Shown here one piece after another: positions 26,101-39,036 of a stretch of DNA of 64,000 nucleotides. Positions within the stretch are counted from its first letter, which is position 1; every line of letters begins with the position of its first letter. The position numbers were made by a program, and so were the translations under genes. Location of the stretch: the NCBI RefSeq assembly GCF_964204865.1, contig NC_135258.1, positions 12,763,001-12,827,000 on the forward strand, given 5' to 3'. This DNA comes from Styela clava. Its lineage: Eukaryota; Chordata; Ascidiacea; Stolidobranchia; Styelidae. The notes under the pieces were generated by a model that saw only the letters and a program-made list of their open reading frames with translations, did no database searches and was not told the origin of the DNA.

Positions 26101-29100
26101 TTTGTGAACGTCTTGTAGAAGTTTATGCTCATTCAATGAGCTTGAATTTGAAATTACATCAGATTGATTGGTTTTCTATTTTTTTTTTATAGTTTTCCAA
26201 AATTTACCTAAATTAAATTTTTGGTCTTACTGCGAGACTTCAATTACTGTGAATAAAATTTTCAAATGACATTATTCGGAATTACTTCTAAAATTGAGAT
26301 CTTTTAATGCTGAATATGAGTTATTCAGAACACGGTTATGTATGTATGTCTATTATTGCTTTAGTTTTCAATGATCTACCGACTACCGTATATGCTCGCG
26401 AATAGGCCGAGTTTAAAACTCAAAAAAAAAGTTGCCAAACTAAGGGATCGTCTTATTCGCGCATAACTCAGATTGCACCAAAAAATCGGCTCATTCGCGC
26501 ATCAGAATTTGATCACGCAACGAGATAATATTATGCTGACTTGCTGGTAATTCCAAAAGCTTCAAACCATACGAAGTTCTCACGATAAAAGCGTGCACGC
26601 ACACACACAATCGCTTGTGAAGGTGGATTGTCTTATCATACAGCTGATGGCTTGTACAGTCTGTGATTGGTTTGTTTTCGCTCGCTTGTGCAACAGTGTC
26701 GATTTACGGCCAGTTGTTTCGTGGTGAAACTGTTATTATTTGGTGCGCTATCGCCGTAGAGGCAATTAATGGCGCGCAACTTTCAATCACCTTTACGATT
26801 GGTTTTCCGTTAAGGGGCGGTGATAAGGACTCTTATCGAAATTAACCGCGTTGTGGACGATCAAAGGAAATTGTTTTAGGCTGACTCAGGGACTCTCTTA
26901 AACTCCCGACACAATCACGGCGCACTGAAAAGCAATATAGACTTTATTGAACATAAATTAACAAGTAAGAGTTACGGGTAATAATCCACCTACAGCCCTC
27001 GCTAACATGCAATAACGATAAACGTGAGAAATGTTTGCGTTACAGTAATTTTGTTCTCTTTCTACGTTTTTCGTGAGGCGTCCAGCGTGTCACGATTCGT
27101 AGGACCGGCTTATGTGCGATTTTTTATAAAATCGCCGTTTTAATGTCGTTTTTAGGGAGTCTGCCTATTTGCGATATAGGCGTAATTTCGAGTAAATACA
27201 TTACTTCTTTTCAGGTGATAAATTCAGGATTAGAGTTGATCAGTTCTTACGCAGTGGTTTGGAAAGAGGAGTACCACCTTTATTCGTCAACTTGAAACCT
27301 TTATACGAAGATAAAGAAAAAGTTTTAATCATTGAAGAACTAGTGCTCAATTATTTGATTGCACTCGAGAACTGTGAAAAATTTGCTCCCTCAGGTAATT
27401 TTGGGTTTCTGCTACATCATTCTCGAGGTTCAAATTTTGTATTCTGTATTTGCTGATGATGAGTAAAAGTTTTAAAAAAAAAATTTAATGAATTTTAAAG
27501 ACAGAGAATTCACTACTTTTGTGATAGGAATTATGTATTAATTCAAAGTTTATTTAGAAAAATGTATTAGTATTTTTCCACTATATATTTTCCATAAAAT
27601 CTGTATAGGGTTTATAAAACCAATTGTTGCGGAAGTGAATATCAATGAAGTTACTGAAGTCACATAGTTTAATGACTTGAAACATCGAAACAATGAAAAA
27701 ATTCGACCAATTCATTGTTCATATGAGAGTTTCAGAAATTCAAATTTTGCGTTTTTGCATGTATGGACCGCAGCGCATTTGAAATGGAACCTCTGGCATA
27801 TATGGAAACTTCAGTTCATCTCCAATGTTTTGCATAGGTTTCCAAATCCAAATGAGTATACGCACTCTGGGAAGATTCCGTTCAGTTTTTCACAGCTCTG
27901 ATAAAGACTCCTTAGTTATTGAACTTGTACTACATTTCCCACATTGTTATAAAATGATTCTTTTTGACATATTTCATGTATTTCTTCATTATTCATTTCA
28001 GACATGGTAAAACAAGCACCTACGTCAACACTGTGGTCTTGGTATTTTCTTGCTCAACATTATGACATCTTGGAAAATACAGACAAAGCATTGGAATATA
28101 TCAATAAAGCTATTGAACATACACCAACCTTGATTGAGGCTCATACATTAAAAGCAAAAATCTTACTGGTATGTTTAAGTTTTGGTTTTCAAATTTATAG
28201 GAGAGAATATTTAGTTGGTTATGCTTCTGGAGCAAATTCTAAAATATGCAAATGTTTCAATAGATTCTCTCCAAACTGTCATAAGACTGCCCAGTTTACG
28301 AATAATCGCAATCTTTAAAATGCTTCTACACTGCTATTACATTTTTTTACTATTATCAAATGTATCTGAATGTTTACAAATTGTCAAAGGGTAAGTCTTC
28401 TAGGACAGGAGTGTGCCATCTGCCGCCCGTGGGCCAAATGCGGCCCTCAAAAGAAAAATTGTGCCGCCTGCAAAGAAGTGCCAATTTTAAATGTGCGGCT
28501 CGCGAAACAGGTTTTTAATTTAATCTCTTAGCACTGCGAAGCCTATCCTTGAGTCCGCATTATTATCTATGCTCTTGATGTACAATGCCCTAACAGCTAG
28601 CTTGTGCGAAGCGAACAGTTCATGTCATATGATCAAAAATCATCCCACTCATATCTATCTGGTCCTCCTGATCAAAGGTTGCACACTTCTGTTCCAAGAT
28701 GATTAGTGATTATTTCAAATTTATTGTTGTACCTATTCATGTGGCCCATTCATGAGATTTCCGTAAATAATAGTGTATCAAAAATGAATTGTACCCACAA
28801 TATAATTTTTTTATGATTTTTGTATTTTTTCTAGCATGCGGGAGATATGCCTTCTTCAGTTAAATGTATGGACGAGGCTCAATCACTTGATACAGCTGAT
28901 AGATTTGTTAATTATAAATGTGCTTGTTACATGATCAGAAATAATCAAATAGAAGAAGCTGAAAATATGGCATCGAAATTCACAAGGGTAGGTATTGTCT
29001 GGTATGTTGATATTTATAAAAGACGGTGGTCTCAAGCTTTTTTCTTGTAGCGCTCTTGGTAGAGTTTTCTGGGAGTGCGATGCGCTAGTGAGAATATAAT

Positions 29101-32100
29101 TCCGCATAAAATGCTGATGACTCGTACAATTTATTTTTATTCGATCAATATTACCTCGAAACGAAACAACTTGCTTGTTTTCGAATTCATCGAATCTCTA
29201 AATAATTTTTGAAACTGCTTTCTTTTTTTCCCTTTTCGTAATTTATAGGTACTCATTAACTCAGTTTTTATACGAGGCTGATTCTGAGTTCATTTTGATA
29301 ATCACATTAGGGAATATGATAATGAAAAATAAAAATAAATTTTCTGTGTTCAATTTCATTTTTGAATCTAATAAACTGGTCTTCCATATCGAAAATCTCC
29401 ACTCTGCCTGTTCGGTTATTGATTATATAAGTATAGTAAAATAATAGATATAAAAATCTGGATGTTAGTGTCCTAGCGAGTTTAATTTAATTTCTTCTTT
29501 GTTTAGGAGACCATTAGTGTCCAGGAATATTTGAGAGAAATGCAATGCATGTGGTTTGAAGCTGAATGTGCAAATGCTCATTTCAGAGGAAAAAAATACG
29601 GAGAAGCTTTGAAGAAATGTCATGAAATTGACAGGGTAAGTTAAAGGACTCAAACATGAAAAACATTGAAAAATGACAACTTGGACAACAAGGCAAGAGG
29701 ACTTTGTTGTTAAAGAACTAGGCTTACTATGTTGGCGACTCAGGCTAACGAACAACAGTTCCAACCCCATTTTCATCACCTAACGTAGGGTGTATTAACT
29801 TTAAGTTATGTATGCAATTGTAAAACGAAAATATTCTTATTACTTCCAAAAATAATAACTTCTTACGGAAATGTGATAGCTTGTAAATGTGAGCCTTGAT
29901 CAAAGTAGAGACGTGAAAATCGTCATATTAAAAAATTGTAAAACTTGATGCATCATTACTCATTTTGTTTGCTGACATATATCCATACTGTGTGACTGAC
30001 TGGTTTTCAAATTCTTTTTTTTTTTGTTTCATTGTAGTTATCCTGACTTCTGTTATATTTTAATTTTACAGCATTTCAGAGAGATTCTCGAAGATCAGTT
30101 TGATTTTCATCAATACTGTATGAGGAAAATGACTTTACGTTCTTATGTTCAAATGCTCAGACTTGAGGATCAGCTACGTTTGCACAAATTTTATTTCGAC
30201 GCTGCTTTGGTTGCCATAAAAGTGAGAAATTTTGTAATTTTGAACGAGTAGTAGTTTTGCTAGATTTTTCGTTACTGTTGGGGTTGTTGTGAAAAATCAC
30301 CTCACTCAACAACGGATCAATTTAAAATTTTTAATACATAAAGATTGAAAAAGTCGTTATACACTTTCACACAAAGTGTGTAGTTTTGCTAGAAGAAGTT
30401 GCTAATATCTTTTTTTATCGTATATCCTCGCGTATAAGAGTAGTTGCCAAACCAAGGGGTCGCCTCATGCCCGCAGAGATCAGAACTCTGATCGCACTAA
30501 AGAGTCGAGTTATATGCAAGAATATATGGTATTTTTAAATTTTAGTCACGTCCTGAGGGGTCAAATATAGCCAACCTCAAATTTTGACATTCTTAACTTC
30601 TTCGATATTGGTATTTTGGCGCTGCTATCCATATAATCAGGCATTACTCTCTTATTGCCATTTAAATAGGTGTTTTGAATTGAAATAAGCTTATTTTTTT
30701 ATTCAAAGGTTTATCTCCGTTTGCATGACAAACCACAACAATTGAACGGAGACCAATCACAATTGGAAGAAAACTCGATGAGCAAAAGTGAGCTGAAAAA
30801 ATTACGTAACAAGCAAAGAAAACAAAAGCGTAAACAGGCGGAAGAAGAGAGGAAAAAACAAGAGCAAGAAAAAGCAAATAAGAACAGGTTTGTGACTTAC
30901 TTTCCTAATTTTTATCGAAATTCAACTTTTTACTGACTAAATCACTTTGAGTTCTGATTGCTGCTTTAGAATAGGGTATTTATATGAAACCGTATTGTTA
31001 TAATTATATTTTTATGACAATCACACTTTTTTTGTTGGATAGGCAACAAAGAAATAAAGTTGATGAAGATAACGAAGGAATTAAGAAAGATGAATTTGAT
31101 GCTGATAAATTAGTTAGTGTGAGTACATGGATATCTATTGTTTCCTTTGTCATGTTTTTTTTTTGGATCAGTTAATGGATATTTTCATAGTTGGTGTTCA
31201 AGTTTTGGTCAACAAATTTCTCCAAAATCATATCTAGTAGAGGAGATAACCATTGGATGTATATGTTCTAGGTGCCTGTTTTGGGCTAATTTATAGCATT
31301 TTGTTCATGGATTGATTAATGTACGAATTTGGATTCAAAACCGACCCTTCTACTGTGGTCATTTCCGTTAACTATTAAATTCTGTTTGGACAACCTGTGC
31401 ACTTTGCAGCATACTGGGCTGTGGGTCGAGAAAAATTCACAATCAAGTCCCAACTTGTAGTTGATGGAAATTTTTGACTCCGGTTCTGAACTCCAGAATA
31501 AATCTGATTTTGATAATAAAAAGATTACCTTATGCAAGCTTTTTTTTATAAACTATTTTTAAACGGTAAACGAGACTATTTTTTTTTTCAAGTTTCTGTG
31601 GGGAAATTTCTATTTTAATCACCACTATTGGAAGTCTGAAAATTTTGACTTTGACTTCAAAATTCTGATTTTGAGGAGTTTGAAATATATATAACTCTGT
31701 GCTTCAATGAGAATTTGCCAAACTCTGATTTCACAGTCTCATCGACATATAATATATGTTGTTTAAGAATAATGCTGTAGTATTGTAAAATGGGGTCATA
31801 CGTTAGAATTTCATTCAAAAAGTGCAAAATATTAATTTCTGATTTGATAATTTTTAGGTTGAGAATCCAATTCAAGAAGCGAGATCGTTCTTGACGTCAT
31901 TGTTGCTTCATCATGCTAGCAAATTGGACACTCATGTACTCGCATTTGAGATTTACGAAAGAGAGAAGAAGTTTCTACTCATGATTCGAGCACTATTGAA
32001 AGCGAAAAAATTAGTAGATGGTGGCGCCAGACATCCTTCTGTTCATTTACGACTGATGAAATTTGTTAAAGCAGGTTGTTAGACTTTTTATTTGCTTCCG

Positions 32101-33412
32101 AAACTTGTTTAGTTGGAAAATGTCTGTGATGAAAAGTACACGTATATGAGTGCTTGTTCCTAAGTATGTTTCTGTTTGTTGCAAACTCAAACTGTAAAAA
32201 GCCAAAGTATGAATTTATTTTCTGCGTAGATCACTATGTACTGAACACCATTGTTATAAATTTTTTCTTTCAGTGTCCAATGCTTCATCCGAGATTAATG
32301 ATGCTGTAAAAACCGTCATCGATTCAATGCTCAATGAATTTTTGTCGACATCCGATTATGAAACATACAACATGGAATATATCGAAGAAAACAAGACTTC
32401 CATTTCGCACCTATTCGCAGGTATGTTGTCATCATCATGTTTATTCTTATTGCCAATGTATTACGTTCCATCATAATATTAGCCAGAAACTACATCAATT
32501 GGTTGCTCGAGTATAAATGGATGTGACTTTATTATACTCCAGGTTATCAGTCAATGTATATTCTCGATCCTTCAAAGAATTTGGAAGCTGCAAAACGGTT
32601 TATTTCGAGTTGGAAAGAATATTTACCGTCCGTTGATCTTCAAGTGAGTTCTTTGTGTTTTGCCATGTTTTTATAATAATCTTCCTTTGCGATGTTTAAA
32701 GAGTCATATTTCGAAAAAATCGATATTTTTCTGGGCTGGCCATCTGCAAGTGAGATTGTTTGAGACTTAGGAGTTTCATTGTTCGCAATACTCTTGTAAA
32801 ACATGATATGTATCATAATACACAGTACATTCTTGTGGTATATTATTTGTTATGAGGGGAACTATCGATCATATTTTTAAATTGTTGTTGACTTGAAGTC
32901 TGATGAGAAATTATGAACTAGTCTATTTACAATTCTTAGTACTTGAAAATGGATAAAGTCACTAGAATGCTATTACTTCAATTTTTTTCGTGACATGATA
33001 TTTCACCCAAAATTTTGCTGTGTCATGTGAACCGTTTTTATGACAAAGGGGAATGTTTCTCGCCGGACTTTTCCACTCAGTTCTTAGCTAGGCACTAAAT
33101 GGTACAGATATGTGACCTTCGTTTTTATATATTTAATCATTACTTTCTTGTTAATTCATTATCAACATGGTAATATTACAGACTTGCACTGATATCCTCG
33201 AATCGTTTCGCGAAGGAGACTTTGGAGCTCTACCGAAGGATTTAATTCAGGAATTTCAACTCAACTGTTCCGAAAAATACTCACATGCAACTGCTTTTAA
33301 AACAGCAACTCTGGCTACTCCGGAATCCGACACAAAACCAGTCGCGGAAAACGGGACTAATTCCGACAATCATGTCAACGAGCAAACAGACATCGCTGTT
33401 TCATGCAACTAG
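18410..33412 (+). CDS. NAA15: NAA15, auxiliary/ribosome-anchoring subunit of the NatA N-terminal acetyltransferase
   Basis: Complete gene in 19 coding exons, all with GT-AG junctions and consistent phase: 18410-18466, 19093-19177, 19912-20105, 21163-21231, 21821-21955, 22747-22894, 23232-23316, 24615-24745, 27215-27394, 28002-28168, 28835-28987, 29507-29635, 30072-30221, 30709-30887, 31043-31118, 31858-32074, 32274-32420, 32543-32643, 33182-33412. The product is 877 residues, against about 866 in human. Matching landmarks include LPPKEK.LF near the N-terminus, [64 protein letters not shown] and [19 protein letters not shown]. The protein is built of TPR-like helical repeats, with a Lys/Arg/Glu-rich coil at about 591-621. 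In the family it wraps the catalytic subunit NAA10 and docks NatA on ribosomes. Start: TCAAAATGCC, first ATG of exon 1. Confidence 0.97.
20106..20140 (+). repeat. (TA)n microsatellite at the NAA15 exon 3 splice donor
   Basis: The dinucleotide run starts within the 5' splice site itself: exon 3 ends ...GAAAAG and the intron begins GTATATATATATAT for about 25 bases, followed by GTGTGTATATG. Length variation would alter the sequence just downstream of the donor but not the GT. Confidence 0.85.
20276..21006. mobile_element. 731-bp non-autonomous hAT element in NAA15 intron 3
   Basis: Termini CAGGGGTGGGCAAACC and TTGTGCCCACCCCTG are inverted, and the exact 8-bp duplication CAATAGGG flanks them (20268-20275 and 21007-21014). 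TGCGGCTCTT motifs lie inside both ends. It carries the relic of a hAT transposase N-terminus, listed separately. Confidence 0.92.
20600..20830 (+). pseudogene. Relic of hAT transposase N-terminal zinc finger (ZBED5/SCAND3-like)
   Basis: The frame gives [16 protein letters not shown], then [20 protein letters not shown] and RKHKLNEL. This is the C-x2-C ... H-x4-H finger and following helix typical of hAT transposases related to ZBED5, SCAND3 and GTF2IRD2. Upstream [13 protein letters not shown] sequence fits the usual charged N-terminus. The frame then runs into unrelated AT-rich sequence, so only about 60-70 residues survive. Confidence 0.65.
21315..21502. mobile_element. GGTACTCC-family MITE (188 bp) in NAA15 intron 4
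   Basis: Begins GGTACTTCCGAAGTATG and continues ACCAAGATGGCGG; ends ACCTGGAGTACC. Flanks GGAAATTA and AGAAATTC agree at 6 of 8 positions. The interior holds TTAGGGTTAGG and its complement CCTAACCCTAACC. An older, longer member of the eight-copy family. Confidence 0.65.
22280..22559. mobile_element. 280-bp hAT MITE in NAA15 intron 5
   Basis: Starts TAGGGCTGGGAATT and ends AGCCCTA, with CTTCTGAG before (22272-22279) and CTTTTGAG after (22560-22567), 7 of 8 matching. Just inside is TCGAATCGAATCTCGAAT, as in the 16145-18218 element, so the two are probably related families. Confidence 0.8.
22620..22685 (+). repeat. SINE body fragment in NAA15 intron 5
   Basis: GTGTGATAAATTGATTAGGC followed by AATGTGGGCTCGGAAAATT closely resembles the segment after the B box of the SINE at 43768-43920 (AATGTAATAAATTAGATAGG, then CAATGCAGAACTGGAAAAATT). 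No tRNA-like head is present here. Confidence 0.45.
23437..23720. mobile_element. hAT-like fragment in NAA15 intron 7, one end visible
   Basis: CAGGGGTGTACAAC at 23437 is a hAT-type terminus like those at 34574 and 28406. Inside lie repeated GGGCCACGCTGAAAATGCAC and GGCCACACTAAAAGGCAC units. The opposite end was not found, and the right boundary is approximate. Confidence 0.4.
25248..25810. repeat. Cluster of CTAAGTCC words in both orientations, NAA15 intron 8
   Basis: Within about 560 bp, CTAAGTCCA or its complement TGGACTTAG, exact or with one change, occurs at about 25251, 25299, 25425, 25462, 25513, 25553, 25605 and 25799. Spacing is irregular and the orientation is mixed. A run of about 13 C followed by 9 A lies at about 25617-25638. 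The meaning is unknown; it may be a decayed repeat with internal binding sites. Confidence 0.6.
25867..25976. mobile_element. GGTACTCC-family MITE in NAA15 intron 8
   Basis: Starts GGTACTCCTGGAGTATGCGC then ACCAAGATG. The right arm CATCTTGGTGCTCATACTTC is its complement, followed by AGGAGA. The interior contains AACCCTAACCTGGTACACAA and its near-complement. The last bases are degenerate and the target duplication is unclear. Confidence 0.75.
26386..27190. mobile_element. Probable DNA transposon remnant with TACCGTATATGCTCGCG end, NAA15 intron 8
   Basis: TACCGTATATGCTCGCGAAT at 26386 is followed by AGGCCGAGT. Near 27160-27190, AGTCTGCCTATTTGCGATAT with AGGCGTA is an imperfect inverted counterpart. 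TTCGCGCAT repeats lie inside. A related end is seen at 30416. The short ORF inside (26663-26845) shows no domain. Boundaries are approximate. Confidence 0.45.
28406..28691. mobile_element. 286-bp hAT MITE in NAA15 intron 10
   Basis: Termini CAGGAGTGTGCCATCTGCCG and GGTTGCACACTTCTG are inverted. Flanks TTCTAGGA and TTCCAAGA agree at 6 of 8. GCGGCCCTC and GTGCGGCTCGCG motifs lie inside the left end. Confidence 0.75.
30416..30535. mobile_element. Short MITE in NAA15 intron 13, related to 26386 element
   Basis: TATCGTATATCCTCGCGTAT at 30416 and GCAAGAATATATGGTA at the right end form inverted ends. AAACCAAGGGGTCG inside matches AAACTAAGGGATCG of the 26386 element. The target duplication is unclear because of a T-rich flank. 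Confidence 0.5.
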
Positions 33413-33890
33413 ATTAAGTTTTTTTATTCTTAGATATCGAACTGATATTGGAACGCTGGTAGTATTCACAATCAATATAACTCTGTTGCTAAAAGTGAGA
33501 AAAAATAATCACCGGCCGTTTGGTTTAGATATCTTGTCTATATGTTTTAGCAAGTTTTAGGCCTGCTAACCGCTTCGGTTTTTGGTCGATCTTCCACTTT
33601 TATAATTCCGTACTCAATTGTAAAAAAAAAACGCAACTGGTAAGAAACAAACAAAATGTTACAGAAATACATTTGTGTGCAGCAAGACTCTTAAATCAAA
33701 TATGATAAGGGTTTTGCAGACATTTCGGATAAAAATAAACAGGCTCAATATGAATATATACAGTTCTATTTATCCCTATTCATGAAATATAACTAAAAGC
33801 ATCAAGATCAGAGCGTGAGGATGATTGACATGGGAGAGATGATGTTTATAAATAAGCTACCAGGGATGTAATATAATTGGTTCTAAAGCA
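33413..33890 (+). other. NAA15 3' untranslated region, with candidate poly(A) signal
   Basis: AT-rich sequence after the TAG stop at 33410-33412. The first canonical AATAAA is at 33734-33739, about 320 bp downstream, and is a plausible polyadenylation signal. No transcript evidence is available. Confidence 0.45.
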
Positions 33891-33898
33891 AAAAATAT

Positions 33899-34008
33899 GG
33901 TACTCCCGAAGTATGTGTACCAAGATGGTGCACAACCTGAACGTAATATGTGTACCAGGTTAGGGTTCAGGTTGTGTGTTATCTTGGTACGAATACTTCC
34001 GGAGTGCC
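33899..34008. mobile_element. GGTACTCC-family MITE, 110 bp, perfect duplication
   Basis: GGTACTCCCGAAGTATGTGT at the left is inverted to CGAATACTTCCGGAGTGCC at the right. Exact 8-bp flanks AAAAATAT lie at 33891-33898 and 34009-34016. The interior has a GTTAGGGTTCAGG segment. Confidence 0.92.
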
Positions 34009-34573
34009 AAAAATATTATGAAATATAGAGAGAAATACACTTGTATAGAACTGCAGTTTTTTTTATCACATCATAGTGTATTTATAGATGTGGAAAGACT
34101 GATTTGCTTGTTTGCTTATTACCAGTTGTGTATTTACTTTGAATAAGCATGAAAGAAAGGCACTAGCTATTTCAGTACTTTTTGGTCGAAATCGTCTTAA
34201 ATCTAATAGATTAATTTCTGCTTATGAAATCTCCATACACACGAGACCAGACACTATGGTATTTCTAAGAAAATCCTGACACAAGATATTTTAACTGTAG
34301 CATATCTCCTAAAAGAAGACATAGTTTGGTCAATGACTATGTCCTTTGATTTATTTTTTTCCCCTTTGTAATATACCCCGAATTAGTTAAAGTACTTCTT
34401 CATTACGATTTTCTACTGGGATTATATGAGTGAAATTTTTCAGAATGATTTGCAATCTTCATGTATAATGAGTTGTTAAATTTTTCACCAGATTTGCGAG
34501 GATTTCTTGTAAGGAAATGGTTGGTAAGTATGAACAAAAATTGACTTCGATGCCAGGTCCTAAGCATTTGAAT

Positions 34574-34772
34574 CAGGGGTGTGCAACAGGCCGCCTGCGC
34601 GTCACAACTTGGCCCGCCAAGCCATTCGGTGTGGCCCTTGTCAGATTTTCGTGACAATATTGTTGTCGCTAATTTTTCAATTTGTTTTGTACATGAAAAA
34701 AGAAAATTTTTGTGGCCCTGCTGGATGTCTGAAGTTATATGTCCCACTGACAAAAAATGTTGCACACACCTG
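34574..34772. mobile_element. 199-bp hAT MITE
   Basis: Starts CAGGGGTGTGCAACAGGCCG and ends GTTGCACACACCTG. Flanks ATTTGAAT and ATATAAAT agree at 6 of 8. It also carries GGCCC-rich subterminal motifs. Small ORFs overlapping it are by-products. Confidence 0.75.
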
Positions 34773-35299
34773 ATATAAATCAACCTAGATTTAAAATTCT
34801 GTTGCAACAATACATTTTTAGCCCAAGAGCGAAGTCCGAAAGTTCATTGTGTCTTTTCTTTTGAGCATTTTTCTTCATTGCATCAACATGTCTAGGTTTA
34901 ATAACGTATAAACTTGTCATTTTGTCTCATATTGTTTTACTTCGTGTGAGAAATCACAGAATTGAAATTTATACAAACAGAATTAATTCGAGGTTACAAA
35001 TTTTTACTTAAGATTTGTGTTGAAACACTTTACTTAATATTTCATAGGAGAGGAAGAGTCATTTTTAATTGACTAGTGCAGTGGGTTGGATATGTGTCCT
35101 CATCCCAAAGACTCGACAATTGTGGTCTTCTGCTCTTCTATAAACATGTCTGGTTTAGCTTTTATGGCATTTTGGTCAAATATTTTATGTACCATGTAAT
35201 AAAAAGCTAACGAATCAAAGTCTGAGAATAAATGCATTTCAGTCAAAGAAACATATAAATCCAGGTCAATTTACAAAAAATAATTTGGTAATTTTGACT

Positions 35300-35372
35300 G
35301 GTACTTGTTGAAGTCCTTTGGTCGTGGCCCCTAGGATGGTAGAGTGGACCCATTTTGAGAAAACCTGGACTA
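35300..35372 (-). mobile_element. hAT terminal fragment (CCAGGTTTTCTCAAA type)
   Basis: Reading the minus strand from about 35372: CCAGGTTTTCTCAAAATGGG, then TCCACTCTACC and GGGGCCACGA. The same layout occurs at 41485-41552, so these are two one-ended copies of one hAT-like family. Confidence 0.4.
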
Positions 35373-38300
35373 GTGTTATGCAAGGAAATATGTCACACTG
35401 AGATCTTTTTTTTAGTATTCATTAGTGCTTTACATTGGTTAAAAAAAAAACTTGTTGCAAGTTTTGCTTAATCCTAATCCTGTGTGTTTCCTGATTTCAA
35501 TATAAGTACAACGAAATGAAAAATTGGCTAGATATTCTTCACTATAATCTATATTTAGATTGTCAATTTGAATCATGCACAAAAAAAAAACTAATAATGC
35601 TGCTAAAGTTATGAAGGAAGAACTTGGGGGTGCATTTGAAATTTTTTTATACCGTAGTGAACACATATTGGAGTACGAAGTCATCCTAAAAACATGTACA
35701 CAATAATATATGATCTTTTTGGATTCTCATATGTCAAGTTATTTTATATTTTGTGTGTTATTGAATTTTCAATCTCTTTAATTGGAAATGTAGATGTTAT
35801 GTTTCACTTATAAAAATTATTTTAATTTACCAAATTTAGGCTCGGTTTTGTGTTTTTTTGTGTCACCATGAATACGGTTTTTCTTAGGTGAATGTTACTA
35901 CACCATTTTTCAGGAATGCAATGTTATAAAATTTTTGGCAAAAATTGTTAATATCTAAATTCGGGTAATTGATCTTATTGGGTTTGCAATAAAAAATAAA
36001 CCAAAAGTGTACCAGCCACAATACTTTGTGAAAATTTTGTAATGCAAAATTTTTTTCACATACTGGTAATAGTTAATTTAGTTTGGCAAAGTGATATAAT
36101 ATATGGATTATAGTCGATAGAACTATTTGACTATAGTCATTTACACTATTCCGGCTTTAATCAATGTATTTTTGCATATTATTTCTTTCTCAATTCTTAA
36201 CAGGAGATAAAGCCAGTCGTACCACCATTGACTTTCTGTAATTTTGAAAATTTTTACCTTCAGCTTCCTGTAGACTAGCACATTGGGGGAATTTCATCCA
36301 TTAAATTAAATAGAACCAATATCAAGACTGGAAAAGTTTAAATTTTTATCTGGCCTGTCATTGCATTGGTTAATTACTATGATGATTTCATAAATTCTCC
36401 ATTGTTTTAGTCCTACTTGTCTCTTGTTTTTAATCCATTATGGGACATCTACTCTATTCCCTAAATAAATTTGGACAGCGAATGTCTGAAAAATGTACTA
36501 TTTCCCCATTTGTTTCATCCTTCCATGAGGATTCAATCTGTTTTTTTTTTTGACAATGATTTTCCACATGGATAATATGTGTGTGCTTTGTGCTTCAAAC
36601 AGCTTTGCATTTTGGTTGTAATATGATTGATTATTTATAAAAAAAAAAAAATAATAATAAAATCGATTGAACATAAGATTACTTTATTACGAATTTATGG
36701 AGATATGTCATGTATATGTCGTTTTTGCGATAACACGGTAGTCTTTTATAAGCTTTTCGCGACGACGCCATGTTGATCGTCAGGAACAAACATGTCGCCT
36801 AGCACATTTTGCTCCGTGTACGTTAGAAGGTTGCAATTTGTTGAGGATGAATAAACGAGTTCAAATATTACTTAGTTACAGCATTTTCCTTCTCAACCCC
36901 TCGATATGAAAATAAGTTTTGGAAATACGATTGACATATATCTCATCGTTGATTTCCCCGCGTGACTCGGTGTACCAATACACCGGTTACATACCCCCGT
37001 ATGCCGTGATTCGCTGTATCATTTAGCAGTCTAATATTGGACTGGTTGACGCGCCACTATTTTCGGTTTTCGCGCTCGAATTTAAAACATACACGTTCGT
37101 GTTATTCCATAATAGACATTTTTACATCAAAACTTGAGTCTACAAAGTACTACTCAAGTTGATTGTGCTTTTTTCAGTATCAATTTCCTGTCGGGAACCT
37201 CTGTTCTAAAAGGTACCGGTAGGTGTGCTGATAATACAACTAGCATGAAATAACTGCCCTGAAACACTAGGGTCGCGTGACTTCGGAAGTGATTTTTAGC
37301 TCGCGACCAAACTAATTGCATATATATATATACCAAGATTTTCTTCCCTTTCCTCACACAATTCTACTTCTCGGGTGTAGTTGACGTCATAATTTTCATA
37401 ACAAACTACGGCAAAATAACAAACGTCTTCGACCCTTCCTCCATCGAATTCTGGAACGAAATAAACAGCAAACAGAATCGATATCTGGCATTCATTTTTA
37501 AAAATCTAGACGTTAAAAATCTATCGGGTTGCTCTATTAAACTTAGAATGATCGTATCAGCTTTCATTCGTAATCTCAGTCAACTATTACTCAAAATTTA
37601 ATAGTCATTGAACGAGGGAGTCAAGTTTTCTAAACTGATATCAATTTCGCCATTGTAGTCAGGATCATGGCCCTCAAAGAACTTAAGACTTCGGTGCCCT
37701 ATATATATTAGTAGAAATGTAACTAGTGTTCCGTGTGATCTGAAATTAAATAAGTAAGTTTCAGTATTCTTTACTGATTGAAGACAAAATTGTGTTTAAA
37801 TTACATGATATTTTTGGAAATAATTCTCATGCCTGCATACATTTATCAAGTAGTTCTAGATTAAACTTGCGAATAATAAACGAGCAAAATTGATTTCAAC
37901 CGGGCCAGTATTGAGGTCTGAATGGTCTTACCGTCCATTCATCAAACACTGAGGTAACATTCAAATCTCAGCTATGGACATTTCTGTGGGGCCCCCTTTA
38001 TCTTGGTGCCCTAAAATCGTCCCTGTTTTGCTCAATGGCTAATTAATCCCGCCTTGGTTGGAATCAAGCCTTGAGCACGTACAACGACAACAAACTATAA
38101 GGAAATGTTGATTGAAATTATACAGCTTTCAAAACACGCCACGAGTATTAAAATATATAAAGATATAAATTTCACAAGTACCTGGATCCACTGATGGTTT
38201 TGAATATATTTGTTCGATCGAGATGAGTATGCATAGAGTAAGTAGAAATTTCATCTCGTGGTTTTTTTATATTCAAGTTTATTCTAAATAGGAAATGGGA

Positions 38301-39028
38301 ATTTTTCTAAACATGAAATCAATTTTTAACGACTACGAAACTAATATTAATTTGAGTATTTTTTTCAAAAAAGATCGCGAATTTATTTGCATGAGTCTTT
38401 TAAAGCTGAGATAACACAAATGTTTTGAATTGAAAACGCAAATTTTGTAAATCATTCCACTTTATAAAAAAATAGGTCTTGATGCCATAATATTATGTTT
38501 ATGGCCAATCTAAGAATATGAAATTTGCAGTCAGCACAGGGTCAAATTTCACAACTCGCCTCTCCAAACAGCTCGAAAAGGTGCAGCACCATTTTAAAAT
38601 ATTGTTTTTCCGATTGATAGCCTTGCTTCAATCTAGTTGTACCATTCAACCTAAAACCATTGCACGTAAACTAGCCTTTCTAAAAATGTTGTCGTAAATC
38701 GAATTGGGCTTGCGTTTCATCCAAATTCAGTTAGGATTTTGAACCTTGTCCAAGATTTCTAAAATTTGAATTAAACCCCAGAATAATGCTGAGATTTTAT
38801 ACTCGATATTTGACCAAGTTCTGTGCTTTTCTAAAAAAATATTACTCATGAGCAACAACTCAGTAATGAAATATGGCATGTATAAAAATTAGTACATGGC
38901 AAGGTTTCGAATACATCTCTATGCTGAGGCAATCTGTGACATTTATATAATCGTTAATAACACAAAACTGGATATAAATCTGTGTATTAACTTGTCATTG
39001 CCGATAATTGCTAATGGGTGAAAGTTGG
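35373..39028. other. Intergenic between NAA15 and PLK4
   Basis: AT-rich sequence with homopolymer runs and short AT dinucleotide stretches (for example TATATATATATA near 37321). No gene, RNA or complete mobile element recognised. Confidence 0.45.
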
Positions 39029-39036
39029 GTATTTTT